A stretch of 64,000 bases of DNA from Lepus europaeus (GCF_033115175.1 NC_084834.1:12001294-12065293); one strand, 5' to 3'. Positions 24,639 through 36,582 are shown, numbered from the stretch's first letter. The notes: generated by a model not told the origin, from the letters alone. Program-made: numbers and translations.

Positions 24639-24966
24639 GGGGTCGGTGCTGTGGCATATCAGGTAAAGCCGCCACCTGCAGTGCAGGCATCTCATATGGG
24701 TGCTGGTTCGAGACCTGGCTGCTCCACTCCCCATCCAGCTCTCTGCTATGGCCTGGGAAAGCAGTAGAAGATGGCCCAAATCCTCGGGCCCCTGCACCCA
24801 TGTGGGAGACCTGGAAGAAGCTCCTGGCTCCTGACTGGTGCAGCTCCAGCCATTACTGCCATGTGGGGAGTGAACCAGAGGATGGAAGACCGACCCCTTC
24901 CTCCCTCCCCCCCCCCCCCGCCTCTCTTGGAATCTGCCTTTTAAATAAATTAATTTAAAAAAAAAA
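24639..24966 (+). repeat. C-repeat SINE with poly(C) tract
   Basis: GGGGTCGGTGCTGTGGCATA start, a C run at about 24907-24919 in the pyrimidine-rich part, and AAAGAATTAC duplicated on both sides (24627 and 24963). Confidence 0.93.
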
Positions 24967-25096
24967 GAATTACCAAGTGCTCTAGCAATTTCGTACCTAG
25001 ATACATGTACACAAGAGGATGAAAACAAGTACCCGACAATTGCACATGCAGGCAAACTCACAGTGGCATTCTTTACGATAGCAAAAAGGAGGGAAC

Positions 25097-25400
25097 AGGG
25101 CAGACGCTGGTGCGACAACATAGATGCCACTTGGTACACCCACAGCCCCGATCCCAGCGCCTGGGCTGGAGTCTCAACTCCACTCCCGGACCCAGCTTCG
25201 TGATACTGTGCACCCAGGAGGTGGCAAGTGATGGCAGAAGTAGGTGGGTCCCTGCCATCCACGTGGGAGACTCAGGCTGCATTTCTGGCTCCTGACCCAG
25301 TCCCAGCTGTTGTGGGCATTTTGGGAGTGAACCAGTGAGTGAGAGAGCCCTGTCGATGACTTCCCCTCTGTCTGAATGTCCAACACGTGAATAAATGAAT
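25097..25400 (+). repeat. Old C-repeat SINE
   Basis: CAGACGCTGGTGCGACAAC start, CCCAGGAGGTGGCAAGTGATG body, GAATAAATGAATAAAC tail. Confidence 0.8.
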
Positions 25401-25790
25401 AAACTGCGGAATAAACTTCTAATGGAATATTACCCAACCACGACACAGAATAAAGGAGCGATAATGCTCCAATGTGGATGAACCTTAGAAACATCATGCT
25501 GGGTGTAAGGTCACATATTTTATAATTACTGGAGTAAGATATGCTCAATTAGGCAAAGCCACAGAAAGAAGACTAGATATTACCAGCAGTAGGGGAGAGG
25601 TGAATCGGGAATGATTAGTTAACAGGTACAGGGCGTTTTTATGGAGTGATGAGAGTTTTGAAGTTAGAGTTGGTCACTGTAAACACTAAATATACTAAAT
25701 GTAACTGACATGTATTTTGTATCCTTTTTTTCCCTCAATTGTATGTCCTAAATTACATGTTAATTACATGTTATTTTATTTCACTGCAAT

Positions 25791-26619
25791 TCAGAAAAAA
25801 TAAGAAATCAGGGCACGTCCGAAGCTCACGCGGAATGCCTCCTTCTTGGATGGGAAGGCGACTGGAGGTGGTGCCTGTCCCCATGAAATGAGTGCTTGTG
25901 GGCACCTACGGCAACGGGGCAATGGGCTGAACCCAGACCTCCTCTCTCACCCGCTCAAGCACAACTACCGACAACAAGCAAGCTGCAGGTGGCCATGGGC
26001 AGATTCCCAGTGAAGGCCCCCCGAGTACGTGGCAAGATGAACTGACCATGCTAACTCCAGGGGCCACAAGCGCTCCTGACAGGGACACTGATTCTGGCCT
26101 GGGCCTCGCATACCTGCTGGTGGATGCACACGCACAAACTAGTTATAAAAGCCTGACAGAGACCTAGTACAGGAACTGCAACACTTGTTGAGGGCCCAGA
26201 ACATGAAGAACTGGCAGACATGCTCCCACGACTGTGTGCTCACACACAGTATGAGTGGGGCTACGCGACTGACCCCTCTTCTGCTGGATCTAGGGCAAAG
26301 GGGTAGGAGGGCCAGTGGCTCGTCTACGTATCCTTTTTACAGGGCCATGATGCTGGCACAACTAGAGCTGGCCCTTCCGTTCTTTATTCCCCTCTGCATG
26401 ACCTCGGCACTTTTTCCCTGCCTGATACTGTGGTCCTGGGACCAGAGCTGTAACTGCAGGAGCCAGAAGCTGGGAAGATCACTCTGAGTGACTAGGGTTG
26501 CATGGCAACATAGCAAACTTGCTGGCTTAAACAACAAAGGAAATCTTTTGTCTCAGTTGGTTCACTCTAATGACCTCCCCCTCACTTGATCATCTGTAAG
26601 GATCTTATTTCTTCTTTTA
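25791..26619. other. Intronic DNA, nothing clear
   Basis: About 830 bp. GCATGGCAACATAGCAAACT at about 26500 resembles an old mammalian repeat that is continued after the next SINE. No exon. Confidence 0.35.
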
Positions 26620-26985
26620 AAGAAATATTCGTTTATTTTCATTTACTTGAAAGGCAGAATGAGAGATGGGGATGGGCAGAGGGAGGGAAGGAGGGAGAGG
26701 CAGAGACAGAGACAGAGAGAGAGAAATCTTTCATCTGCTGGTTCACTCCCCGAATGCCTGAAACCACCAGGGCTTGGCCAGGCAGCAGCCAGGAGCCTGG
26801 CACCCCATCCGGGTCTCCCACGCAGGTGCAGGGCCCGAGCACGCAGGCTGCTGTCTGCTGCCTCCCAGGACGTACCAGCAGAAAGCTGGGTCAGAAGCAG
26901 TGTATCCAGGACTTGAGCCAGCTTTCTTATATGGGATGTGGCATCCAAAGTGGCAGCTCAGCCCACTGTGTCACAGGCATGCTTT
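26620..26985 (-). repeat. C-repeat SINE with GA-rich tract
   Basis: AAGAAATATTCGTTTATTTTC head, GGGAGGGAAGGAGGGAGAGG tract, and end CACTGTGTCACAGGCATGC. Confidence 0.87.
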
Positions 26986-27891
26986 TTTCCACCACAGACC
27001 CTATTTCTCAATAAGGTCACATTCACAGGTACTGTGGATAGGATTTCATTTTCTTGGGGATATAATCAAACCCACAATAATCCCTAAGCAAGCAACTCCA
27101 CCTCCACCTCTGACACTGTTAGAGTGGCTAAGGGCCTTCACTCCATCTGGCCAGGTGAGGTGCACAGGGAATTCAGCGATACCGCCTATGGTCACACAGC
27201 CCACTGGTCTCTACTTACATTACCCTGCTGTTGTATGGAAGGGAGCAACCCGAGGGAGAGATACTCGGCTGGACTAGCAGCAAGTACTGCCAGCAATCTA
27301 GAGCAGTACATTGGCCAAAGCTAATGTCCCGTCCAAAGGTGCAAAGGTCTGGATGTCAATGGAGAAAAGGAAGGTTGCTGGGTGTAAAAACATGAACAAA
27401 CAGCCATGCAGTGAGAGAAACACAGTATTACACTGGTGGCTCAAGAGATGACACTGTCTGGTAAGCCAAGAAAATCAGATGCCTGAAGAACTAAAGCCAT
27501 GTTGCCGAGAGGGCTACTATCCGGGAACCTGCCAATGCCAACCGGAGCCTACAAACCCAGGTGGCACAGCTCTGGGAGATGTTTTGGCTGTATGATATAA
27601 TGATGAACTGGACTAATTATTCATACTGTATCACTAACCGCATGATGTAACACTTCTCTTGTTGGTAAGAGTCAACTAACTCATGTCAGCAAGTCTTATG
27701 GTGATACTGATCATTGACTGTATTGCGAAATGGGGTCAAAGCTTCCTCAGGAGGTTGCACTACAGGAAACAAACCTGGCCTGAGCAGACTGCATGTAGCT
27801 AACCACTAGCTAACCTCTATGCACAGGTTTACTGAAGCTCACATGCTGGTTAGTCAGGGTGGAGAGCCATCACATTAGTACAAAATTTAAA
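26986..27891. other. Intronic DNA, probable old repeat remnant at the start
   Basis: The first 100 bp (CTCAATAAGGTCACATTCAC) continue the old repeat interrupted by the SINE. The remainder, about 800 bp, shows nothing I recognise. Confidence 0.35.
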
Positions 27892-28172
27892 AAGGGGGCA
27901 GGTGTCTGGGTGCCAGTTAAGCGCCAGTTGGGATGCATACATCCCAAATCAGAGTGCCTAGCTTCCAGTGCCTGCTCCACTTCCAGCTTCCTGCTAATGC
28001 ATACCCTGAGGCAGAGTCGGCCCCTGCTCCCCACATGTGAGCCCCGGATTGAGTTCTGGCTTCCAGCTTTGACCTGGACTAGCATTAGCTACTACAAGCA
28101 TTTGGGAAGTGGACTAGCGGATGGGAGCCTTTCCTTGTTTTTCTCCCTGTCTCTCAAATGAATATAATTTTA
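27892..28172 (+). repeat. Old C-repeat SINE
   Basis: GGGGGCAGGTGTCTGGGTGC start, CTTCCTGCTAATGCATACCC, CTCTCAAATGAATATAA tail. Confidence 0.83.
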
Positions 28173-28186
28173 AGTGTGCATTCATG

Positions 28187-28505
28187 TGGACCAGTGCTGT
28201 GGTGTAGTGGGGTAAGCCTCTGCCCACAGTGCCAGCACTCCATATGGGTGCTGATTCGAGTCCCGGCTGTTACTCTTCCGATCCGGCTCTCTGCTATGGT
28301 CTGGGAAAGCAGTGGAAGATGGCCCAAGTGCTTGGGCCCCTACACATATATGGGAAACCCAGAAGAAGCTCCTGGCTCCTGGCTTTGGATCGGCCCAGCT
28401 CAGGCTATTGAGGCCATTCGGGGAGTAAACCAGACATGAAAGACCTCTCTCTGTCTCTCAGTCTAACTTTCTCAAATAAATAAATAAAATATTTAAAAAC
28501 AAACA
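28187..28505 (+). repeat. C-repeat SINE, first of a stack of three
   Basis: GTGGACCAGTGCTGTGGTGT start; tail AAATAAATAAAATATTTAAA then AAACAAAC, into which the second SINE inserted. Confidence 0.92.
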
Positions 28506-28855
28506 GGCCGGCGCCGTGGCTCACTAGGATAATCCTCCGCCTGCGGCGCCGGCACACCGGGTTCTAGTCCCGGTCAGGGCGCCGGATTCTGTCCCGGTTG
28601 CTCCTCTTCCAGGCCAGCTCTCTACTGTGGCCCGGGATTGCAGTGGAGGATGGCCCAAGTGCTTGGGCCCTGCACCCCATGGAAGACCAGGAGAAGCACC
28701 TGGCTCCTGCCTTCGGATCAGCGCAGTGTGCCGGCCACTGCACGCGGGCCACAGCAGCCACTGGAGGGTGAACCAACGGTAAAGGAAGACCTTTCTGTCT
28801 CTCTCTCTGTCCACTCTGCCTGTCAAAAAATAAACAAACAAACAAACAAACAAAA
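28506..28855 (+). repeat. Young C-repeat SINE, second of the stack
   Basis: GGCCGGCGCCGTGGCTCAC start with B-box GGTTCTAGTCC at 28560-28570; tail of AAAC units (AAACAAACAAACAAAC). Among the least decayed copies. Confidence 0.96.
28560..28570 (+). promoter_or_regulatory. RNA polymerase III B-box in a young SINE
   Basis: GGTTCTAGTCC matches the tRNA-type B-box consensus, at the normal distance of about 55 bp from the SINE start. It is an internal promoter element typical of tRNA-derived SINEs; activity is unknown. Confidence 0.6.
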
Positions 28856-28871
28856 GAGTGCATTCACGGAG

Positions 28872-29175
28872 GGCTGGTGCCATGGCCTAGCAGGTAAAGC
28901 CACCGCCTGCAGCACCAGCATCAGGCACTGGTTCGAATCCTGACTGCTCCACTTCTCATCCAGCTCCCCGCTAATATGCCCAAGAAAGCAGCAGAGGAAC
29001 GGCCCCTGTACTTGGGCCCCTGTACTCACACGGAAGACTTGGAAGAAGCTCCTGGCTCCTGGCTTTGAATCAGCCCAGAGCCAACCATTGCAGCCATTTG
29101 GGGAATGAGTCAGAGAATGGAAAATCTTTCTCTAACTCTGCCTTTCAAATAAATAAATACATCTTTTTTTAAAAA
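28872..29175 (+). repeat. C-repeat SINE, third of the stack
   Basis: GGGCTGGTGCCATGGCCTAG start; tail AAATAAATACATC. Flanked by AGTGCATTCACGG (28857) and AGTGTATTCATGG (29176), variants of the same target also seen before the first SINE. Confidence 0.93.
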
Positions 29176-29757
29176 GTGTATTCATGGAATAAAAATCGTT
29201 AAAAATTGCAAATATATGCAATGGCTTCTTAGCGAAGATTGGCTGCTGGCGTTTCAATCTTTCCCTCCCTCACAGTGGCTCCTCCACACGTCAGGCATGT
29301 TTGTAATGACACTACGACTGGGTGTATCACATACATGCTACAGTAAATGTAGATTGCCAGACAAGTATGGCTGTGCTGCACGAGAACTCTAGTCCAAGTC
29401 AGGGGGTGACTACAGGGAAGAACTGACCTCACATGTAGAGAAGTCTGCCCTTTGTCCATGGCTTCTGGAAGCTGCCTCTAAGGTCTAGAAACGACACTTC
29501 AGTGGTGCATTGGGTGACACACAGAGGGCTGATGGGTCACACTTGTGTACTGAGCCTCAGGGAGCCTGTGCACACCCAGGCTTGAGGGAGAGGACTATCC
29601 AAGTGCCACGCACAGGACTCCTCCTGGACTCAGGTACGCACTTCTTCCCTGGGCTAACTATAATCCACACCCTCTTCCTAGAATGAACACAACCATGAGC
29701 AGGACAGCTCTCAGGAAGTTCTGTGGACTGCCTTCAGTAAGTCATCAAAGCGAGCAC
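29176..29757. other. Intronic DNA, nothing recognised
   Basis: About 580 bp without element or exon signatures. Confidence 0.4.
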
Positions 29758-30025
29758 GGGGGTGGGCATTTGGCCTAGGGATTGGAATGTCCACATGCCT
29801 GGGCTCCGTTCCGGCTCCTCTCCTGATTCCAGCTTCCCAGTGATGAGCACCTGGGGAGCCATTAGGTGATGGCTTGAGTTAGCGGAGTCCCTGTCCCCGT
29901 TGTGGGAAATTTGGACTGAATTTAGCTCCTGCCTTTGGCCCCAGCTGGGGGCTATTGTGAATGTCGGGGGTGGGGGGTTGGTGATGGTGCTGGTGGTGAA
30001 CCAGTGGGTCTTTCCCTGCCTCTAA
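29758..30025 (+). repeat. Old C-repeat SINE
   Basis: GGGGGTGGGCATTTGGCC start and GGGGAGCCATTAGGTGATGG body, with a GGGGGTGGGGGGTT stretch in the 3' part. Confidence 0.82.
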
Positions 30026-30037
30026 ATAACCCGATCA

Positions 30038-30400
30038 TGGAGGCTGACACTGTGCTGTACTGGGTGAAGAGGCTACCTGCAATGCAAGTATCCCAAACGG
30101 GCACCAATTCACACCCCAGTTGCTCCACTCCCATGCCAGCATCCCAAACAGGCATCAGTTCATGTCCCAGCCGCTCCACTGCCGATCCAGCTTCCAGTTA
30201 GTGGCCTGGGAAAAGCAGCAGCAGATGGCCCAAGTGTTTGGGCCCCTGTCATATGCATGGGAGATCTGGATGAAGCTCCTGGCCCAGCGCTGGCTGTTGT
30301 GGTCATTTGGGGAGTGAACCAGCAGATGTAAGATGATCTCTCTCATTCCCACCCTTCTTCTCTCACTCTGTCTTTTAAATAAATAACAGTGAACAAAATT
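30038..30400 (+). repeat. C-repeat SINE with internal tandem duplication
   Basis: Contains two successive copies of a roughly 50-bp unit (GCATCCCAAACAGGCATCAG and GTATCCCAAACGGGCACCAA, each followed by a CCCAG..GCTCCACT stretch) at about 30085-30180. Tail AAATAAATAACAG. Confidence 0.87.
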
Positions 30401-30449
30401 TTAAAAAGCAGTCTTCAGGACTGTTCCCTTTAACTTCATTGTTGGTTCC

Positions 30450-31660
30450 TAAACTCCCACATTAACAACCAGATCTCTAAAATTAGTATTTACAAAAAGG
30501 AAAATAAAGGAAATTACAAAGAAACTAGAATTAGATAAAGATATGAAAAACAAGAGAGACAAAGATTTTAAATATTAGAGACTTAGGGGCCGGCGCTGTG
30601 GTGTAGTAGGTGAAATCACCACCAGCAGTGCTGGCATCTCATATGGGCACCGGTTCGAGACCTGGCTGCTCCACTTCCAATCTATGCCTCTGCTATGGCC
30701 TGGGAAAGGAGAAGAAGATGGCCCAAGTGCTTGGGTTCCTGCACCCGCTTGGGAGACCCGGAAGAAGCTCCTGGCTCCTGGCTTTGGATCAGTGTAGCTT
30801 CAGCCATTGCGGCCAATTTGGGAGTGAACCAGGGGATGGAAGACCTCAGTCTCTCTCTGCCTCTCCTTCTCTCTGTGTAACTCTTTCAAACAAATAAATA
30901 AATTATTTTTAAAAATTAGAGACTTAAATATACAAGACCAGAAATAGCAACTAGGAATCATGAGAATAAAACATCAAAGAACTCACAGAAGAAAATTCGG
31001 TAGAACCACAGGCATATTTCCAGATTAAAAGGGCCCAGTAAATGCCCAGTATAATAAATGATAAACACCTACACCAAGGCACATTATGCCATTCCAGAAT
31101 GCTGAGAATAAACAGAAAGAGACAAAAAAAAGTCACAATCAAGGCATCAGAAGTAAGCTGAAGACTGTTAACAACACTAGAATACAGAAGACAGGGAAGC
31201 CATGCCTTCAAAATTCTGAGCAGAAATGACTGACAACCCCAAATCCTATATACAAACTATCAACCTAGCATGTGGGCTGGGTAAAATTTTTTCAAGAAGC
31301 TACTGGAAGAATCATTCAAAAACAATAAAATAAACCAAGAAATATAAAGACATTTCCACACAGAAAAGAATCAAAAGAAAGCTCTCAGATGGTAAAGGAA
31401 AATCTCAAGCCGATATATAAGCATGGAAAGTAAGCAGTTAGGGCAGACTGCTCTAGGATAATGAAGAGTTCCAGCAAGTTGATCTCCAAAATAATAAGGA
31501 ATTTATGGATTACTAGGTGTGTCTGCACTGTAAGCAAAGTTCTCAAGTTCTCGGTAAATAGACAGAAAACTAGGCAGAGAAAAAGTGAGGCAATTACTAA
31601 CTCCAGGAAAAAAAGCCAAAAAACCGTACAACATTTGCAACCATAGTATGTGATTTAAGT
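30450..31660 (+). mobile_element. Ancient L1 ORF1 / HAL1-like remnant (interrupted)
   Basis: A-rich sense sequence around 31090-31440 (GAATGCTGAGAATAAACAG, CCAAATCCTATATACAAAC, AAATATAAAGACATTTCCAC) resembles the 3' end of L1-type ORF1 as found in L1ME and HAL1 elements. It is interrupted by the SINE at 30586-30914. No reading frame remains. Confidence 0.45.
30586..30914 (+). repeat. C-repeat SINE with 12-bp TSD
   Basis: GGGGCCGGCGCTGTGGTGTA start. ATTAGAGACTTA is duplicated at 30574-30585 and 30915-30926. Confidence 0.96.
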
Positions 31661-31964
31661 GTAATAATACCATGAACACTAAAAAGCGATCTAACTAGAT
31701 TTTATAACACAATCGTACTGGGTCACTCCAGGGAAGGAACGAGGGTGGTGACTGCCAGTGCCGTGAGAGCTACATCCTCATTTCCACAGTAGGAAGATTA
31801 ATGTCTCAAATAAAAAGAGCAAAAAATGTGTAATTTAAGGGTATGGAGATGTATGCCAGAAGAAAACTACAATAAAGCTGAAAGTTGTTGCCTCTGGAAA
31901 CTAAACAAGGGGGTGGGAAGGAACAGACTGGGAATCTGTTTTTCTTTATATGCTTTTTTGACAT

Positions 31965-32390
31965 TGTTACGGGTTGAACTAATCCTCCAAAAACTTATGT
32001 TCAAATTCTAATCCTCAGTACCTGTGAATGTGTCCTTATCTGGAACCAAGTCTTTGTGGATATAACCAGATTAAGATGAGGTAATACCAGATTAGGTTGG
32101 TCTTAGATCCAATGACTAGAGTCATTCTAAGGAAAGCTACAGAGACAATGCAGAGACACAGAGAAACACTGCTATGTAACCATGAAGGCTGAGTCTGGAA
32201 CATTACCAAAGAATGCCAAGAGTGGCTGGCCACAATCCGAAGCCAGAGGAAGTAAGGAGCATTCAGAGGGACCACGGCCCGGCTGACTCCTGCATTTTGG
32301 ACTTGTAGCCTCAGAGCTGGAAGACTGAATTTCTCTTGGGTACCCAGTTTGTGATATTTGTTACAGCAACTCTAGGACACTAAAACAAAC
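31965..32390 (+). mobile_element. MLT1-like MaLR (ERVL) LTR
   Basis: Begins TTGTTACGGGTTGAACTAAT, has ACCTGTGAATGTGTCCTTAT and TTAGATCCAATGACTAGAG, and ends CAGTTTGTGATATTTGTTAC followed by AACTCTAGGACACTAAAAC. Order and spacing match MLT1-class LTRs. No internal region is attached. Confidence 0.75.
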
Positions 32391-32701
32391 GATCTGACAC
32401 TTAGACTACACATATGTGAACACATACTGTGATACTGTGAAACACATATATCCAATTCTCATCCTTTTTCCTGGCACACAACTCCTAAAATCCTTATACT
32501 CTTCACTGTGATGAGTGTCTTTTTATATGCTAATGAGTTTACCCGCAGGCTCAGGATGGTGGCCAGTCAAGAGAAAGGTGACAGGATCACAGCTCGGACT
32601 TTCAGCTCCATCCCCAAACCTCCAGGGAGGGGCTATAGGTCGGATCTGATCGCCAACAGCTGATGATTCCATCAATCATGACTGTGTGATGAAGCCTCCA
32701 T

Positions 32702-32716
32702 AAAAATCCAAAAGGA
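32702..32716 (+). repeat. 5' target-site duplication of the L1 element
   Basis: AAAAATCCAAAAGGA, repeated at 37812-37826. Confidence 0.9.
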
Positions 32717-33623
32717 GGAGAGGCGGCAAGATGGCGGAATAGGCAGGGAGCACACTTAGTCCGGGGGGAGAGAAAGTTTAATATGAATGGAGATACTGCA
32801 GGGTCAAGGAAGAGTAGGGGAGGAAACTCTTCCGGAACTAGTGATTCACAGTGGACCTGCGTGGAGAGCGTGGGAGCCCAAGTTCGGGACACCAGCGGCA
32901 GACTCAACGCACCAGCGCTGGAACGCGAGGTGAGCCGAACCTCCATAGCCTGAGACACCAGCGGGCAAGCAGAAAGAGGAGGCTAGAGGGAACGAGGCTT
33001 GAAACTCTGTGGGGAAAAGTTCACCAGGCTAACTAGAAGAGAGAGAAAAAAAAATAAAAAAAGTGACTGATACGGACACAAGTTTCTCTCTCTCCGCTCA
33101 CCTCTCAAAGGCAAGCAAGACAGAGCAGGCGCCATTTTGGACATACGTCATAAGCAGGGCGACCTCAGGTCTGCACCAGCCCTGAGCCTAGCAGAAAAAC
33201 CTGACTCTGTGGGGAGGGGTGAAATAACAGGAGATTAGCATCTAACTTGGCAACCCAGTGGGAGACTGCAGGAGAATTGGAGCCCACACTGAGGGCAGCA
33301 CAGATTCCCTGTGTGGTCCTTGGGGAAGAGCTCCCGATCTCTGGCTCCTGTGGGTATATCATTTGCCTGCTAACTACCTCCAATTACGTTCAGCTGTGTG
33401 GAATTACTTCCCTTTTAAATCAAAAAAAGAAAGAAAGATTTACCACACCTAACCTGGGAGTGTCATCCTTGACACACCCTCAACCCTGAGGAACCAAACA
33501 CAGCTCTCAGTCCACACTCATCTCAAGCCTCTAAGGCTCCACTGAAAGCAGACAGTCCACTTAATATAGAGCCATAGTGTAACAAGAAAAAACACCACAG
33601 TGAAGAAACCAAATATCTCCAAC

Positions 33624-34661
33624 ATGCCAAACAACAAACGCAAAAACCAAGCTAACAAGAACAAGGAAGAAACTATGACGCCCCCAAATGAAAAAGACAC
33701 CCCAATTCAAGATTATGAAGATGATGAGATCGAAGAAATGCAAGAAGCGGATCTCAAAAAATTGATAAGAACATTAAGAAGTTCTCAAAAACAAATTCTT
33801 GAACTACAGAAATCCTTCATGGACAAGATAGAAAATCTCTCTCGTGAAAATGAAATATTAAGGAGGAATCAAAATGAAATGAAACAACTAGTGGAACAAG
33901 AAACCCTGATAGTGACTAGAAATCATAATGAAATGAAGAGTTCAATAGATCAAATGACAAACACATTAGAGAGCCTTAAAAACAGAATGGGCGAAGCAGA
34001 AGAGAGAATATCAGACTTAGAAGACAGAGAACAGGAAAGGAAACAGGCAAACCAAAGAAAAGAAGAAGAAATTAGAAATCTAAAAAATATTGTCGGGAAT
34101 CTACAGGATACTATTAAAAAACCCAACATTCGGGTTCTAGGAGTTCCTGAAGGCATGGAGAGGGAGAAAGGATTAGAAGGCATTTTCAGTGAGATACTAG
34201 CAGAAAATTTCCCAGGTTTGGAGAAGGACAGAGGCATCTTAGTACAGGAAGCTTATAGAACCCCTAATAAACATGACCAAAAGAGATCCTCACCATGACA
34301 TGTTGTAATCAAACTCACCACAGTGAAACATAAAGAAAAGATCCTAAAAGGTGCAAGAGAGAAACGTCAGATCACTCTTAGAGGATCTCCAATTAGACTC
34401 ACAGCAGACTTCTCAGCAGAAACCCTACAAGCTAGAAGGGAATGGCGAGACATAGCCCAGGTACTAAGAGAGAAAAACTGCCAGCCCAGAATACTATATC
34501 CTGCAAAGCTCTCATTTGTGAATGAAGGTGAAATTAAGACTTTTCATAGCAAACAGAAACTGAAAGAATTTGTTGCCACTCATCCTGCCCTGCAAAAGAT
34601 GCTTAAAGATGTGTTACACACAGAAACACAGAAACATGGTCACCAATATGAAAGAAGGTAA
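33624..34661 (+). pseudogene. L1 ORF1, broken by one internal stop
   Basis: Encodes the L1 ORF1 RNA-binding chaperone, which coats L1 RNA in the RNP. The first plausible ATG is at 33624 (MPNNKRK); the frame is open a little further upstream. Visible parts: a basic Asn/Lys-rich start; an acidic DYEDDEIEEMQEAD box; a long heptad-rich coiled coil (about residues 45-160, e.g. LRRNQNEMKQL and RMGEAEERISDLED); then the RRM-like part (NIRVLGVPEGME) and C-terminal domain (LQARREWRDIAQVL). One in-frame TGA at 34296-34298 splits it after SSP. The frame continues unchanged to the TAA at 34659-34661, giving an overall length normal for ORF1 (about 345 codons). There are no indels. Confidence 0.88.
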
Positions 34662-36480
34662 AGGAAGGAAACCTCACAGCAAAAGATCACTGGAAGCTCA
34701 ATTTCTCTTTGACATAGAATTAAACTCTGATGCTCTGTTAAAGCAATGTGTTAAAGTAATCTATTATGTTCTCTTGATGTCTGTTAAATTCTAATTGTTC
34801 AAAAACAGCTGAATTTTTATTAAGAGCTATGGGTTATTTAAATATGTGCTTTTTTCAAAAATTTGAATAATCACCTTGTAACAATGATCAAATTTGGTCT
34901 ATGTTATGTCATGATTTTAAGAAATCTTATTTCAACCAGATATTTTGGATTTTGAGCCTTCTTGGCATTCTTGACAGGCATTAAAAAAAAATCAAAGTTT
35001 CAAACAATCTGGTCTCTAAAATTTCCAGTAAATCCTGGACTTTGGTTTTTCCAGTTTGGGCCCAACTGAAAAAATCGAAGGACCTATGTCTCTCATCTTA
35101 TAGAGACACCAACTAATCAGTCTATTTGGAGTATATTAGAAGGACTGTCAAGATGTGATGTGGTACCAGACTTTAAGTTTCTATAATGGAAAATGCTATT
35201 AATACAAATGTTTGAGAATTAAAAAGTCTAATGATCTTGTGTTACTAGACATGATAGTTATCTTAATGAGAAAGCCCCAGAGGCTTAAAGGGTTAAATAC
35301 TTGTAAAATCCTACAGGTGCTTTCAAAAATACTGTGAAGTAAGTAAGTGCCTCTTGTTGGTTGATGAGTTTATAATTTTAAACATGGCGACTTAAAGTCT
35401 TTTGTCATCCACAGTTATATATGATCTGCTGCTCATAAAACTAAAGTGTTGTTGGTTCTGTGTTTAGCTGTCCTCCTATAGGTTCCTATGGACTTCTTCC
35501 AGCCACTTTTATTGTATTCAGTACTTTGGGATGGCTCTGTAAACAGATGAAGCCAATAATGTATTAACAGTACCAACTGAGAGAAAGTATGGTTAACTGA
35601 GGTTACTAAAAAGAAAAAGCAATTCAAATCAATTGGCAATCTACAAAAAGAGTTAAAGATTTTAAAAGCTATTATTAAATTGCTATATTGGTCTATTATG
35701 CTATATTATATGTGTGTACATATTGTATGTCCACATGGGGAAATTTTATTAAGAGTTTTATTTTAAATGGCTTATAGATAAGATTGTCCATAAATTTAAG
35801 CTGCTAAAATCAATCAAAGATACATTTTAATTTGTGGGACCTGAATCTGTGTATCATATGTTTTAGACTTGTTGGTAGAAAGAAACTAAAAACATTTTAG
35901 ATGGTTGTGCTTAAGTTTATTGGCTAAACAAACTACACCATGTTAGATATTTAAGAGGTGTTTTCAAATACATGATTCTTAAAATTTATAGAAGGCATTG
36001 GACCTTCTGGTAAATGTTTTCTTAAGTTGTTATCTAATGGTTGAAACGGTTTGCTAAGTATTCATGTGATATTGCTATTGTCAGCAAGCGATCTAGGACT
36101 TGCTCCCTCATTTCTCTATGCTAAGCCCAACTTGTTCTTTCATTTCTTTATTCTCTTCAAGGTAGGAAACTAATTCTATTATGAAGGAATCTGTAGGACA
36201 CACAATTTAATCTTTAGACCTTATAAAAGAGATGGCTAACATTTTTCTGCAATAGCATAGCCAAAACAAGAACTCAAATAATAATCTCATAGCTAGATTC
36301 ACTTCGCCATCAGCGAAGTATACAGTAAGTAGAAAAAACCTCCCTTTCAGACCAAAGGGAAAGAAAGTTTTAAAGTGAGAATATAATTTTCCTCATGGGC
36401 ATTGTCTACCTTAGAAAAACTACTACAGAACATGCCTGTGACTATAGACTTGTAGTTCAGGCCACCGAAGATTAGAGATG
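34662..36480 (+). other. AT-rich interior of the composite element, unrecognised
   Basis: About 1.8 kb directly after ORF1, where L1 ORF2 would begin. Every frame is closed by many stops. No L1, SINE or LTR boundary and no tRNA primer-binding site was recognised. This could be a decayed retroviral leader and gag, or captured cellular DNA. Confidence 0.5.
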
Positions 36481-36582
36481 GGACTTGGGCACTCCCTTGA
36501 CTGGCATCCTCTGGTCTGCTTTAACACAAACCAGGAGGAAAAGAAAGCTCGGCATCAGAAGCAACGGGTGGCAGGCCTATGA

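Larger units (their letters stand above)
22725..25790 (+). mobile_element. Ancient sense L1 split by nested SINEs
   Basis: Blocks in order: ORF2 C-terminal region (22736-22990), then 3' portions at 23480-23575, 24170-24305, 24967-25096 and 25401-25790, ending in 3' UTR-like sequence. Between them lie six or more SINEs. Shared strand and order support one old L1M-class insertion. No open frame remains. Confidence 0.72.

Noticed and set aside
28560..28570. tRNA gene
   Set aside because: A- and B-box-like sequence belongs to a tRNA-derived SINE; no complete cloverleaf.
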